From contig JADHOC010000020.1 in NCBI GenBank assembly GCA_016779205.1, positions 1-64,000 of the forward strand: 64,000 bases of DNA, read 5' to 3'. The notes beneath the pieces are model-generated. The model was given only the letters and a program-made list of their open reading frames with translations. It had not been told where the DNA came from and searched no databases. The position numbers were made by a program, and so were the translations under genes. Positions 8,768-17,708 of the stretch are shown piece after piece (position 1 is the first letter of the stretch; each line of letters begins with the position of its first letter). Origin of the DNA: Planctomycetota bacterium. Its GTDB lineage: Bacteria > Planctomycetota > UBA1135 > GCA-002686595.

Positions 8768-9979
8768 TCAAAGGAACGGCACGGCGACGGCGCCGGTGAA
8801 GTTCGAGACGGCGCTGCCTCCGACGGAGTCCCGGTGCCATGCCTGGAAGTTCCAGGTGTCACCCGGCATGACGCCCACGGTGCCGGTCGGGGTCGGGATG
8901 GCCCCGAGGTCGATCTCGAGGCTGAATTCCCCTGCGGAGCCCGAGGAGAGGATCTGGCCTGGCCCGACGTAGCGACCGATGAAGCCGCCGAGGCAGAGGT
9001 TACCCTGGCTTCCACCCGGGTTGGCGGTGAAGCCTTGCGTGTCGGAGACGATGAAGAATCCGAAGGCGTTCTGCGGGAGCGAGGACGCACGCAGCGTCAT
9101 GTCGTGGTCGCCGACGAAGCGGCTTCCGTCTGCCTCGATCTCACCGCCGACCCCGGTCGAGTTGATGGCGCCGTTGCAGTAGACCGCGCCCGGGTCGAGG
9201 GAGCGCGGGAGCCACGCGGCGGCGCTCGTGGACGTGGCTCCAGAGGCGTTGATGCCGTGCGGAGTCACGTACGTTCCGGTGCTCAGATCGAAGACCTGCG
9301 GCGGGAAGGCCGGGTCGTCGTCGATGAGGTAGACCTTGTTGTTGCCCACCGTGCACCCGTCGACGTCCGCGGAGCCAGAGACGTATGCGGACCCGGGGAC
9401 CGGGGTGGCCGTCCCGGTGGCGAGGTCGATGGCGAGAATCTGGAGGCCAACATCGTCAGGGGCGTAGAACAGGCCGTCTGCACGGTTGAATCCCAGGCCG
9501 CTGATCGAGGCTGAGATGCCGTTCGTGCTGTAGGAGAGGACCTGGGTCGCCACGAGGGTGTTGGGGTCGAGCTCGTAGAGACCGCGGGCCGTCGAGGGCG
9601 CGCCGAACGGCGGGAAGGCGAGGACGAGGATCAGCCGGTCGTTGAGGCTGTCGTAGGCCATCCCATCCCAGCGATAGGCGCCACCGGTGTCCGTCAAGAT
9701 CGGTCCGACGTCGACCGGTCCATTGGGGCTCCCGTAGGCCCAGGTGGAGAGGCGCCCGGGGGTCCCGCCGACCAGCCACATGAACTGCTCGGCGTCGTTG
9801 GCGGCCGCGCCGAAGACCTCGAACAGGTCGAACTGGAGGAGGGGCGTGACCGTCCCGGTCTCGACCTCTTCCAGATAGGACTCACCGAAGGAGAATCCTC
9901 CGTAGAGCTGGGCCGACGCGGGGGCGCTGAGAAGGAGGGCCAGCAGGGAGGAGCCGGCGACGGAGATTGTGGATTTCAT
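8768..9979 (-). CDS. Secreted protein with shared planctomycete-type C-terminal domain
   Basis: A 403-residue exported protein. The start at 9977-9979 gives a clean signal peptide (MKSTISVAGSSLLALLLSAPASA then QLYGG); a longer frame upstream is low-complexity. The middle part has repeated strands typical of a beta-propeller (YRWDGMAYDSLNDRLILV, GLYELDPNTLVATQV, ISGLGFNRADGLFYAPDD, ILAIDLATGTATPVPG). The last 140 residues begin AVYCNG and contain PGGSQGNLCLGGFIGRY and DTWNFQAWHRDSVGGSA, matching the C-terminus of the FG-GAP protein at 21549-24203. No function can be assigned; it may be a surface-anchoring or export-related domain. It is divergent from the gene at 10131, with a palindrome between them. 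Confidence 0.85.
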   Translation of the reverse strand: MKSTISVAGSSLLALLLSAPASAQLYGGFSFGESYLEEVETGTVTPLLQFDLFEVFGAAANDAEQFMWLVGGTPGRLSTWAYGSPNGPVDVGPILTDTGGAYRWDGMAYDSLNDRLILVLAFPPFGAPSTARGLYELDPNTLVATQVLSYSTNGISASISGLGFNRADGLFYAPDDVGLQILAIDLATGTATPVPGSAYVSGSADVDGCTVGNNKVYLIDDDPAFPPQVFDLSTGTYVTPHGINASGATSTSAAAWLPRSLDPGAVYCNGAINSTGVGGEIEADGSRFVGDHDMTLRASSLPQNAFGFFIVSDTQGFTANPGGSQGNLCLGGFIGRYVGPGQILSSGSAGEFSLEIDLGAIPTPTGTVGVMPGDTWNFQAWHRDSVGGSAVSNFTGAVAVPFL

Positions 9980-10083
9980 GGTGAGGGGCGACGGCGTCGC
10001 GCGAGTGCGACGAGGTCGCTTCGGAGGAAAAGGGAGTCGCAAAAGTCGACCCGCAGGATAACAGCAAAGTGGGGATCTGGAGA

Positions 10084-10097
10084 AGTTTCTAGAAACT
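10084..10097. promoter_or_regulatory. 14-bp perfect palindrome in divergent promoter region (candidate operator)
   Basis: AGTTTCTAGAAACT is a perfect inverted repeat in an AT-richer patch of the 151-bp gap between two divergently transcribed genes (starts at 9979 and 10131). Such symmetry is what a dimeric repressor or activator binds. The cognate protein is unknown. Confidence 0.4.
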
Positions 10098-10130
10098 CTT
10101 GTCCCGCGCCAGGGGGCCAGCAGGGATGAT

Positions 10131-11372
10131 TTGAGGGTGAGTAGCAGGCAAACTCAGCGGGAAGTGACGACCGGGAACAAGGCCCTACCGCTGGACTCGA
10201 GCTTCGAGCTCGAGTCCTCGGCCGCGATCAACGAGCTCCGTCGCCAGCTCGACAGGGTCATTAGCCTGCTCCCCACGAAGGTCAGCCGGGCCTCGGAGCT
10301 CCAGCACGCCCTCGGCACCGACAAGGCCCTGGCGTGGCGCGTGTTCAACGCGGTCGAGTGCTCCGACGCCTTCGCCGCCGCCCGCTACCTGCCGCGCTCG
10401 GCAGGGATCCGGTCCTTCCTCCTGGCGGCCCGGAAGAGCGGTGTGGAGACGGCGGCCCTCGAGGGGGTCAGCGCCGCCATGGAGGCGCTGGATAGGGTGG
10501 TCAAGGCGCACGCGGGGGACCGCAAGCGCTTCGACATGCTCCTCGCCTCCCACTCGGTCGAGGGCAGGAAGGAGGCGGACCTCGCCCATCGACGGACGGC
10601 CTTCGAGGGGAACACCTACATCTGGGGTGCCTCGGCCGATGTCCAGCTCCGGAGCGCGTTCCTGGCGCCCTCGGCTGAGGAGGGCTTCGCGGACATGGCC
10701 AACCTGCGTGGCCTCTTGAACCTGGAGTTCCTTCGCCCCGCCATGTCCTGGCCGGTCGGGATCACCTGGCCTCGCCAGGACGATCTTCGGACCACCAGGG
10801 ACGCCTCCATCCAGCCGCTCTTCGACATGGACGATGCCTCCGAGGAGGAGGCGTCGCTCTTCTTCAGCGACCCGTCCCTCAGGGTGGAATCGCGGAGCAG
10901 CGACGAGGGCGGGCTGCAATACGTGGTCTCCACGGAGCGGGTGGGGTCCACCGGCGCGATCTCATGCGTGACCGGCGACGTGGTGCGCCCCGTGGGCGCG
11001 CTCAAGGCGGAGGAGGGAAGCGAGCATGCCGGAGCGATGGCAACGGTGTCCTGTCCGGTTCGGCTGCTGATCCTCGATGTCCTGGTCCACCGCAGCCTCT
11101 TCCCCGGGGCCGCCCCTGAGGTGGTGGTTCGGAGCGACTTCTCGCCCGCTCAGGGCATGCAGAGCCAGCAGCTGCCGATCTCCGAGGCCCCGACCTTCAT
11201 GGGGCCGGCGGACGGCGTCATTCGCACGTCGGAGGTGCCCCGCTACGACGAGATGCGGACCTTCGTCTTCGAGCGGCTCGGCTGGGATCCGGCGGCGTTC
11301 GACGTGCACCGGCTCCGGGTCGAGTACCCGATCCTCGCCACCGCCATGGCGCTCAGCTTCAAGCTGGGCTAG
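10131..11372 (+). CDS. Uncharacterised protein with helical N-terminal region
   Basis: A 413-residue protein I do not recognise with certainty. The start is TTG 10131 (an AGGGA at 10122-10126 precedes it closely) or GTG 10137. The first 100 residues are helical (SAAINELRRQLDRVISLLP, RASELQHALGTDKALAWRVFNAVE) and look like a DNA-binding or dimerisation region; the rest is mixed alpha/beta with no membrane segment or signal peptide (DMANLRGLLNLEFLRPAMSWP, CPVRLLILDVLVHRSLFPGAAPEVVVRSDFSP cut here for length). Position behind a palindrome, divergent from a secreted-protein gene, makes a regulatory role possible, but this is inference. Confidence 0.8.
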   Translation: MRVSSRQTQREVTTGNKALPLDSSFELESSAAINELRRQLDRVISLLPTKVSRASELQHALGTDKALAWRVFNAVECSDAFAAARYLPRSAGIRSFLLAARKSGVETAALEGVSAAMEALDRVVKAHAGDRKRFDMLLASHSVEGRKEADLAHRRTAFEGNTYIWGASADVQLRSAFLAPSAEEGFADMANLRGLLNLEFLRPAMSWPVGITWPRQDDLRTTRDASIQPLFDMDDASEEEASLFFSDPSLRVESRSSDEGGLQYVVSTERVGSTGAISCVTGDVVRPVGALKAEEGSEHAGAMATVSCPVRLLILDVLVHRSLFPGAAPEVVVRSDFSPAQGMQSQQLPISEAPTFMGPADGVIRTSEVPRYDEMRTFVFERLGWDPAAFDVHRLRVEYPILATAMALSFKLG

Positions 11373-11411
11373 CCGCGGATGCCACGGCTCGGACCGTGCG
11401 CGAGCACGAGC

Positions 11412-11768
11412 TCAGCGGTTCAGCCACCAGCCCATGGCGACGGCGCTCAGCAGGAGCAGCAGGGGCTGACCGACGCGGAAGATGGCCTTCTGGGTCTTGT
11501 GGCGGAGCGACTGCATCGCGAGCACCCCGGCGAGTCCTCCGCCGAGCAGCGCGAGCAAGTGGAGCGTCCACTCAGGCACCCGGAAGCCCTCGCGCCGCGC
11601 CTGGCGCTTGTCGATCCACCAGACCGGATAGGTCACGAGGTTGATGCCGATCCACCAGCCGACCAGGAGGGCGCCCCCGATGTACTTGTGGAAGACCCAC
11701 CCGACGGCGCACGCCAGCACGAGGGCAGGGAGGAGGGTGTAGCGGACGGGGTGGGCTCGCAGGCTCAT
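11412..11768 (-). CDS. DUF1294 membrane protein
   Basis: A 118-residue integral membrane protein with three to four hydrophobic helices. It carries the DUF1294 signature: GINLVTYPVWWIDKRQARREGFRVPEWTLHLLALLGG split around the conserved DKRQAR...R.PE...HLLALLGG, followed by RHKTQKAIFR. In many bacteria the domain follows a cold-shock domain in one protein; here it stands alone. Function is unknown. Its ATG overlaps the stop of the HNH gene by four bases, so the two are co-translated. Confidence 0.88.
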   Translation of the reverse strand: MSLRAHPVRYTLLPALVLACAVGWVFHKYIGGALLVGWWIGINLVTYPVWWIDKRQARREGFRVPEWTLHLLALLGGGLAGVLAMQSLRHKTQKAIFRVGQPLLLLLSAVAMGWWLNR

Positions 11769-12358
11769 GATGCTTCGACCCAGCTCTGTTCTCCGATGAA
11801 GCGGCGCCACGCAGTGGGCTTCTCGCCGCCCGCCACCTCGAAGATGGGGGACCACGCCGGGGGCTTGGGCTCCTGGAGGAGGATCATGCCGACCTCGGAG
11901 GCCAGCTTGTTGCCCTTCCGCCGATTGCAGCGCAGGCACGCCAGCACGCAGTTCTCCCAGGAGGTGCCGCCCCCCTTGGAGCGAGGGATGACGTGGTCCA
12001 CCGACAGCTGCGCTTGCCCGGGCTGCTTCCCGCAGTACTGGCACCGGGAGAGGTCACGGCGGATCAGGTTCTTGCGGGTGAAGGGGAGCGCCTGCCGCGG
12101 GACGCCGCTGAAGGAGTTCAGCACGATCACCTCCGGGATGCGGAGCTCGAGCCGGACGGTGCTGATCGACTCCTCTCCCTCGGGGATCTCGAGCCCCGAC
12201 CAGCTCTCGAAGCCGTGGACCTCGTACGTGTCCGGCTGGACCACCTTGGCGGCCTCGGAATAGACGAGGCGCAGCGCGTTTCGCACGGGCGTGGAGGCGA
12301 TGGCGAGCCACGCTCGATTGAGGACGAGGGTGTCCCGAGAGAGGGCCGATGTCGTCAT
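11765..12358 (-). CDS. HNH endonuclease family protein
   Basis: A 197-residue protein with a C-terminal HNH nuclease fold. The zinc-knuckle Cys pair is C106-x2-C109 (CQYCG), the catalytic DH is at 121-122 (VDHVIPRSKGG), Asn136 follows, and the second Cys pair is C141-x2-C144 (ACLRCNRRKGNK). The N-terminal half (LVLNRAWLAIASTPVRNALRL) is typical of a widespread stand-alone HNH group of unknown substrate. No methyltransferase or restriction partner lies next to it, so a restriction role is not supported. It is followed, with overlap, by the DUF1294 gene and is divergent from the AlbA_2 gene. Confidence 0.9.
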   Translation of the reverse strand: MTTSALSRDTLVLNRAWLAIASTPVRNALRLVYSEAAKVVQPDTYEVHGFESWSGLEIPEGEESISTVRLELRIPEVIVLNSFSGVPRQALPFTRKNLIRRDLSRCQYCGKQPGQAQLSVDHVIPRSKGGGTSWENCVLACLRCNRRKGNKLASEVGMILLQEPKPPAWSPIFEVAGGEKPTAWRRFIGEQSWVEAS

Positions 12359-12552
12359 GCCCCGCGACCCTCGAGTGCGCGCCAGGCATGACCGGCGCCG
12401 TGCGAGCAGTCGATCTCCACCTCCCTCATGGGCATCAGGATAGGCCGAAGTGCCTCGGGTTTCACGGGGAGCAGCCAGGCTGTCGCACCGAAGTTCGCGA
12501 TCGTCAACTCTCCGTTAATGGATACGGGCCGGGCGGTTTAGATTGGGCCGAG

Positions 12553-13224
12553 ATGGCCGCAGACGAACATGGATCACCCGGGGAGACACCGCGCCCGTTC
12601 GCCGGAGAGGGACCGGATTCGGAGTGGAAGGAGCGACTTCCGCGCCCCGAGCGGATCGCGCGCACCATGTCGGCCTTCGCGAACGGCGTCGGCGGGAAGA
12701 TCTGGGTCGGGGTCCGCGACGACGGCACCGTCATCGGCGTCGCGGACGTGGGGGAGACGACCGCCGAGCTACGCCGGATCGCGAGCGACCTCGTGGCTCC
12801 CTCGCCCTCGCTCCAGGTTCGCACCGTGGCTTGCGATGGCGCGCAGCTCGTCGTGGCGGAGGTGCCCTCCTCCGAGCTCCGGCCGGTGCTCGCGCCCGGG
12901 AGGGACGGCAAGCTCGCCCCGTTTGTTCGCGACGGGTCCTCGACCCGCCCCGCGCCGCGCGCAATACAGCGCGTCTGGTCCCGGGGGGCTGCGCGGGTGA
13001 CCCTCGACGCCCGTGAGCGTCGACTCCTTCGGGAGATCCGGGTCAGGGCCCAGGACGGAACCGCGGGGCCTGACCTCAAGGAGCTCGCGCGTGTCTCGAG
13101 GATGGGGCAGCGCGCGGCCCGCCGGGCGTTGGTCCAGCTCCAGGCCGCCGGTCTCGTCACCGAGCGAACCGCAGGGCACTTCGGGCTGACGCCTGAGGGG
13201 CACACGCGTGCTCGACGTCGTTGA
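12553..13224 (+). CDS. AlbA_2 (Schlafen-type) domain protein with C-terminal winged helix
   Basis: A 223-residue protein. The N-terminal domain shows the AlbA_2/Schlafen core: a glutamate-rich opening (DSEWKERLP), then RIARTMSAFANGVGGKIWVGVRDDGTVIGV, broken here as AFANGVGG and WVGVRDDGTVIGV, followed by VAEVPSSELRPVLAP. The C-terminal 70 residues look like a winged helix (DLKELARVSRMGQRAARRALVQL, AAGLVTERTAGHFGLTPEG). Family members act as nucleic-acid-binding regulators and some as RNases. The usual ATPase-like or HTH_24 partner domains are shorter here. ATG 12553 is preceded by AAT-poor leader sequence; the longer upstream frame is not conserved-looking. Confidence 0.82.
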   Translation: MAADEHGSPGETPRPFAGEGPDSEWKERLPRPERIARTMSAFANGVGGKIWVGVRDDGTVIGVADVGETTAELRRIASDLVAPSPSLQVRTVACDGAQLVVAEVPSSELRPVLAPGRDGKLAPFVRDGSSTRPAPRAIQRVWSRGAARVTLDARERRLLREIRVRAQDGTAGPDLKELARVSRMGQRAARRALVQLQAAGLVTERTAGHFGLTPEGHTRARRR

Positions 13225-13238
13225 GCGGGAGAGATCTA

Positions 13239-13300
13239 CGGCGGATGCCGCCGGCCTGGGGATCCGCGCGTTCTGAAACCACCCATCGTCGCTACGATGG
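13239..13300 (+). terminator. Two hairpins between the AlbA_2 gene and purH
   Basis: A CGGCGG/CCGCCG hairpin (13239-13253, loop ATG) is followed by a seven-pair hairpin CCATCGT/ACGATGG (13283-13300, loop CGCT) and a TC-rich stretch. They probably end the AlbA_2 transcript; an attenuator for purH is a less likely reading. I see no purine-riboswitch core. Confidence 0.5.
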
Positions 13301-13363
13301 TCTCTCGCCTTGCCCCGATTGAACTCCTGAACGACCCGCGGCCCGGGTGGGCCCGGAACCCCC

Positions 13364-14947
13364 ATGTCACGACCGATCCACCGCGCACTCATCTCCGTCT
13401 CCGACAAGAACGGCCTGGAGAACTTCGCCCGCCAGCTCACCGATTACGGCGTGGAATTGCTCTCCACGGGCGGCACCTACCGCGCCCTTGAGAAGGCTGG
13501 GATCCCCGTCACCGAGGTCAGCGAGCACACGGGGTTCCCGGAGATGATGGACGGCCGCGTGAAGACGCTGCACCCGAAGATCCATGGCGGGCTCCTGGCC
13601 GTCCGGGACAGCGTGGAGCACGCGGCGGCCATGGACGAGCACAAGATCGCGCCGATCGACCTCGTCGTCGTCAACCTCTACCCCTTTGAGGCGACCATCG
13701 CGCGCGAGGGGGCGACCCGGGACGAGTGCGTCGAGCAGATCGACATCGGGGGGCCCTCGATGGTCCGCTCGGCGGCGAAGAACCACCGGTTCGTCGCGGT
13801 GGTCACCGAGCCGGATCTCTACGGGCGCGTCCTCGACGAGCTCGCGACCAACGGCGGGGGGCTCAGCGATGGCTTCCGTCGCGAGCTTGCCCAGCGAGCC
13901 TTCGCGCGGACCGCCGCCTATGACACGGCGATCTCAACCTGGATGTTCCAGCAGGACCATGAGGAGGAGTCCGAGGAGGCCTTCGCGAGCACCTTCGCGC
14001 TGGCTGGCGCGAAGCAGATGGAGCTGCGCTACGGCGAGAACCCGCATCAGCGGGCGGCGTTCTATCGCACGGACCCCATGCCGGAGCCCTGCGCAGCCCA
14101 CGCCGAGGTCCTCAACGGCAAGGCGCTGTCCTACAACAACCTCGTGGACCTCGATGCCGCCCACGCCCTCGCGGCCGAGTTCGAGGGGCCCTTCGTGAGC
14201 GTCATCAAGCACACCAACCCCTGCGGGGCGGCGGAGGGCGCCACGATCTCGGAGGCGCTCGAGCGGGCGTGGTCCGGCGATCCGATCAGCGCCTTCGGCT
14301 CGGTGCTCGCCTTCACCCGGCCCCTTGACCTGGCCTCCGCGACCTTCCTCGTCGAGGGCAACCGGTTCGTGGAGGCGATCATCGCCCCGGACTTCGACGA
14401 TGACGCCTTCGAGCTCCTGACCCGCAAGCCCAAGTGGGGCAAGAGCGTCCGGCTCCTCGCCTGCGGCGCCTTCGGCCCCGCGTCGCGCTCGAAGGACCAG
14501 TACGAGGTCAAGAAGCTCGCGGGCGGCTTCCTCGTCCAGGACCGCGACCTCACCATCGAGACGGACTTCGAGAAGGCCGGCGAGGCCGCGGCCTCGGAGG
14601 AGCAGGTCGCCGAGCTCGGCTTCGCCAACAAGATCTCCAAGCACGTGAAGTCCAACGCGATCGTGCTGACCTCCGACCGGACCGTCGTCGGCGTCGGCGC
14701 CGGCCAGATGAGCCGCGTCGACTCGGTGCGGATCGCCGCGCACAAGGCTGGCGACCGGGCGTCGGGCGCCGTCCTCGCGAGCGACGCATTCTTCCCGTTC
14801 CCCGATGGGGTCGAGGCGGCCATCGACGCGGGGGTCAGCGCGATCGTGCAGCCCGGCGGTTCGGTGCGGGACGCCGAGGTCGTGAAGGCGGCGGACGCCA
14901 AGGGGGTGCCCATGTTGTTCTCGGGCGCCCGTCACTTCCGCCATTGA
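13364..14947 (+). CDS. purH: Bifunctional AICAR transformylase / IMP cyclohydrolase
   Basis: A 527-residue cytoplasmic enzyme for the last two steps of IMP synthesis. The N-terminal MGS-like domain carries the cyclohydrolase (RALISVSDKNGLENFARQL, LSTGGTYRALEKAGIPV, DGRVKTLHPKIHGG, VNLYPFEATI, IDIGGPSMVRSAAKNH). The C-terminal domain carries the transformylase (LRYGENPHQRAAFY, SVIKHTNPCGAA, AFGSVLAFTR, and the closing DAEVVKAADAKGVPMLFSG). Length is normal. It stands as a single gene without other pur genes nearby, and is convergent with the epimerase gene 30 bases downstream. Confidence 0.97.
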   Translation: MSRPIHRALISVSDKNGLENFARQLTDYGVELLSTGGTYRALEKAGIPVTEVSEHTGFPEMMDGRVKTLHPKIHGGLLAVRDSVEHAAAMDEHKIAPIDLVVVNLYPFEATIAREGATRDECVEQIDIGGPSMVRSAAKNHRFVAVVTEPDLYGRVLDELATNGGGLSDGFRRELAQRAFARTAAYDTAISTWMFQQDHEEESEEAFASTFALAGAKQMELRYGENPHQRAAFYRTDPMPEPCAAHAEVLNGKALSYNNLVDLDAAHALAAEFEGPFVSVIKHTNPCGAAEGATISEALERAWSGDPISAFGSVLAFTRPLDLASATFLVEGNRFVEAIIAPDFDDDAFELLTRKPKWGKSVRLLACGAFGPASRSKDQYEVKKLAGGFLVQDRDLTIETDFEKAGEAAASEEQVAELGFANKISKHVKSNAIVLTSDRTVVGVGAGQMSRVDSVRIAAHKAGDRASGAVLASDAFFPFPDGVEAAIDAGVSAIVQPGGSVRDAEVVKAADAKGVPMLFSGARHFRH

Positions 14948-14977
14948 GCGCGGCGGGGGCCCTCGCCCCTGCTCCCA

Positions 14978-15829
14978 TCACCCCTCGCGTCCCGGGGGCG
15001 GTCCGCCGAGCAGCGCGCGGTAGCCGTCCTTGAAGGACGGGAAGTGGAACTCGAAGCCGGTCGAGGCGAGCCGCCTGGAGCTCACCCGGCGATCCGCCCT
15101 GGGGGAGCGCGTCGGGGCCGCGGCGGCGGTCACGAGGGCGCGATCGAGCTGTTTGGCCAGCCACTCAAGGACCTCTCGACGGGGCGCGGGCCCGGGGTCG
15201 ACCACGTTCAAGAGGGGGGGCGGGCTCGGGGCCGTGGCCAGGTGCAGGATCGCCCGGGCCGCGTCGTCCCGGTGAATTCGATTGGTCCAGTGCCCCATGG
15301 TCTCCGCGGGGAAGGGCCGGCCCGAGCGGATGGCGTCGAGGAGGAAGGTCCTCCCGGGGCCATAGATGCCCCCGAGGCGAAGGCTGGTCCCGCGGAAGGC
15401 GCCGCCCTCGAGGACGGCCTCGGCCTCCAGCATGGCCCGCCCGGTGAAGCCCTCCGGCGCAGGCGCGGTGTCCTCGTCCACCCACCCACCTCCAGCGTCG
15501 CCATAGACGCCCGTGGAGGAGACGAACAGCACCCGGGCCCCGGGTGACTCGCGGCTGAGGGCCGCGAGCACGTGGTCGAGGCCCCCTGGGTATGCCCGCT
15601 GATAGGCGCCCTCGTCCCTCGCGTCCGCGGCGACGCAGTAGACCGTGAGGTCCAGCGCGGGGGGCAGGGTGAGGGTGCCCGGATCGGTCACGTCGCCCCG
15701 GAGCAAGGTGACCCCCATGGGCGCCGCCCCGCCGCTCCGCCTGAGGCCGAACACCTCGTACCCCTCGCCCGCGGCGAGGCGGGCGACCTCGGTTCCGAGG
15801 TCGCCGAGTCCTGCGATCAGGATCCGCAT
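14978..15829 (-). CDS. NAD(P)-dependent epimerase/dehydratase family protein
   Basis: A 283-residue extended short-chain dehydrogenase-like protein. The Rossmann glycine motif is near the N-terminus (MRILIAGLGDLGTEVARLA), followed by the FVSSTGVYGD strand, which supplies the family's Ser/Thr and Tyr, and GGIYGPGR, then NRIHRDDAARAILHL. The YeeZ-like subgroup of NAD-dependent epimerases has this short form and begins with a G-x-G-x-x-G as here. Substrate unknown. The start at 15827-15829 puts the dinucleotide motif at the very N-terminus; a longer frame would add 23 Ala/Gly-rich residues. Confidence 0.87.
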   Translation of the reverse strand: MRILIAGLGDLGTEVARLAAGEGYEVFGLRRSGGAAPMGVTLLRGDVTDPGTLTLPPALDLTVYCVAADARDEGAYQRAYPGGLDHVLAALSRESPGARVLFVSSTGVYGDAGGGWVDEDTAPAPEGFTGRAMLEAEAVLEGGAFRGTSLRLGGIYGPGRTFLLDAIRSGRPFPAETMGHWTNRIHRDDAARAILHLATAPSPPPLLNVVDPGPAPRREVLEWLAKQLDRALVTAAAAPTRSPRADRRVSSRRLASTGFEFHFPSFKDGYRALLGGPPPGREG

Positions 15830-15857
15830 CCGACGTCCCGGGTGGGTCCCCCCGGCG

Positions 15858-17708
15858 TCAGCGGCGCCGCCTCCGGCGGAAGCCGCGTCGGCCGCCACCC
15901 CGTCGGGGGCCGCCCCCGGTGGGGCCGCGGTCGCGACGGATGAAGGTGGTCGGGTTGCGCTCGTCTCGCTGGCCCGCGTTCTTCTCGAACTCCATCGCCA
16001 CCTCCTCGCGCACGTCGAAGGTGGTGGCGTTGGGGTGGATCGAGATCGCGCCGACGTCCGCGCCCTTGACGTTGCCGCGGCGGCAGACCTGGGCGAGGAC
16101 CTTGGAGGGATTGGCGCCCTTCAGGGAGCCCCAGTTGATGAAGAAGCGGACCATGCCGGGGGCGGAGACGCTCCCCTCGTCGCGGCGGTCGCCGCGGGGC
16201 CGGCTCTCGTAGCGCTCGTTCCCGTGGCCGGACGGGCCGCCCACGTCCTGCGCCTTGGCTCGTCGCTTCTCGCCCAGTCGGGCGAGGAGCGCGGCCACCA
16301 GCTTCGGCCCATCGTGCTCCTCGAGGAGCGAGTTGGCGTGCTCGAGCAGGGCCTCCTTGGGCTCCTTCTGGAGGGCCTTGTCGAGCTCCGCCCCCAGCTT
16401 CGCCCTGAAGCGCTCCTGGAGGACCGCCTCGACCTCCGCGGCGGGGGGGAGCGGGCGCCACTCCAGGTCGACGCGCGCGTCGGCCAGCAGGTAGCTCAGC
16501 TTGCGCCGACGGTTGGGCGGCGCGAGCAGGATGCTCCGGCCCGTCTGGCCGGCACGACCGGTCCGACCGCTGCGGTGCGTGTAGACCTCGGGGTCGATGG
16601 GGGGCGAGGTGTGGATGACGGTGGTCACGTCGGGCACGTCCAGCCCGCGCGCCGCCACGTCGGTGGCGACGAGGATCGTGGCGCGGCCGTTCCTGAAGGC
16701 GGCAAGCGTGTGGTTCCGCTGGCTCTGCGCAAGCTCACCGCTCAGGGGCAGCGCAGAGAAGCCGTCCTCGGAGAGCATGGTGGCGACCTGCGCGGCGTCG
16801 GAGCGTCGCTCGACGAAGACGAGCACTCGCTCCTCTCCAGCGAGGAGCAGCAGGTTGACGAGCGCCGTGTAGCGATCGGAGCGCTGGACGAGGTGTCCGA
16901 TGTGCTCGATGTTGGCGTTGGCCTCGCCGAGGGCGGTGCCCTCGACGGACACGGGGTCCCGCTGATATCGCTCGGCGAGCCGCTCGATCCCCGGGGGGAA
17001 CGTGGCGGACACCATGTGCGTTCGACGCTCGGCGGGGGTGGCGTCGAGGATGGTCTCGAGGTCCTCCCGGAAGCCCATGTCGAGCATCTGGTCCGCCTCG
17101 TCGAGCACCAGCTCCCGGGCGTTGCCGAGGTCGAGGTTCTCATTGGTGAGGTGGTCCACGAGCCTGCCGGGGGTCCCGATCAGGACCCGGGGCTCGTTCC
17201 TCAGCGTGTTCTTGTCCTGGAAGATCGGCGTGCCGCCGGTCACCGAGGCCACCGTGGTGTCCTCGAGGTCGGCGAAGAGCCAGCGGAGCTCCGTGGAGAC
17301 CTGCTGGGCGAGCTCGCGGGTCGGGACGACCACCAGCACGTCGGGGCCGCGGTCGCCGCGAGGCTCCACGAGCACCCGGGACACCACCAGGCCGAGGGCG
17401 ACGGTCTTGCCCGAGCCGGTCTGCGAGGAGATTCGCAGGTCGCTGGCCCCCGAGTCCGCCGCGAGCACCGCGGATTGAACCTCGGAGAGCTCGGTGAATC
17501 CGCGCCGCTGGAGGGCCGGCTGAAGGGCTGTGGGGACGCTCTCGAACGGGCTTGGCCCGTCTTCGCTCGCCTCGGTGGGGCTAGCTTCCACGGCCGCTGC
17601 GGGCTCGGTCTCGACCCCTTCCTGGTGCTGGTCGGGCTCGGTCGGCTGGCGCTCTTCGGACGAAGGGGGCACATCGGCGCCTTCCGGCGCCGTCATTTCA
17701 GGGTCCAT
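15858..17708 (-). CDS. DEAD-box RNA helicase with DbpA-type RNA-binding domain
   Basis: A 616-residue ATP-dependent RNA helicase. Motifs in order: SSQTGSGKT (94-102), PTREL (129-133), TPGR (179-182), DEAD (203-206), SAT in MVSATFPPG, then ATDVAARGLDVPDV and HRSGRTGRAG. After a charged linker lies a DbpA/CsdA-type RNA-binding domain (MVRFFINWGSLKGANPSKVL ... RRGNVKGADVGAISI), and the protein ends in a basic RGGGRRGFRRRRRR-like tail. This architecture matches CsdA/DeaD-type helicases of ribosome assembly and RNA decay. The first 55 residues are acidic and disordered. Start could be ATG 17708 or ATG 17696. Confidence 0.94.
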   Translation of the reverse strand: MDPEMTAPEGADVPPSSEERQPTEPDQHQEGVETEPAAAVEASPTEASEDGPSPFESVPTALQPALQRRGFTELSEVQSAVLAADSGASDLRISSQTGSGKTVALGLVVSRVLVEPRGDRGPDVLVVVPTRELAQQVSTELRWLFADLEDTTVASVTGGTPIFQDKNTLRNEPRVLIGTPGRLVDHLTNENLDLGNARELVLDEADQMLDMGFREDLETILDATPAERRTHMVSATFPPGIERLAERYQRDPVSVEGTALGEANANIEHIGHLVQRSDRYTALVNLLLLAGEERVLVFVERRSDAAQVATMLSEDGFSALPLSGELAQSQRNHTLAAFRNGRATILVATDVAARGLDVPDVTTVIHTSPPIDPEVYTHRSGRTGRAGQTGRSILLAPPNRRRKLSYLLADARVDLEWRPLPPAAEVEAVLQERFRAKLGAELDKALQKEPKEALLEHANSLLEEHDGPKLVAALLARLGEKRRAKAQDVGGPSGHGNERYESRPRGDRRDEGSVSAPGMVRFFINWGSLKGANPSKVLAQVCRRGNVKGADVGAISIHPNATTFDVREEVAMEFEKNAGQRDERNPTTFIRRDRGPTGGGPRRGGGRRGFRRRRRR

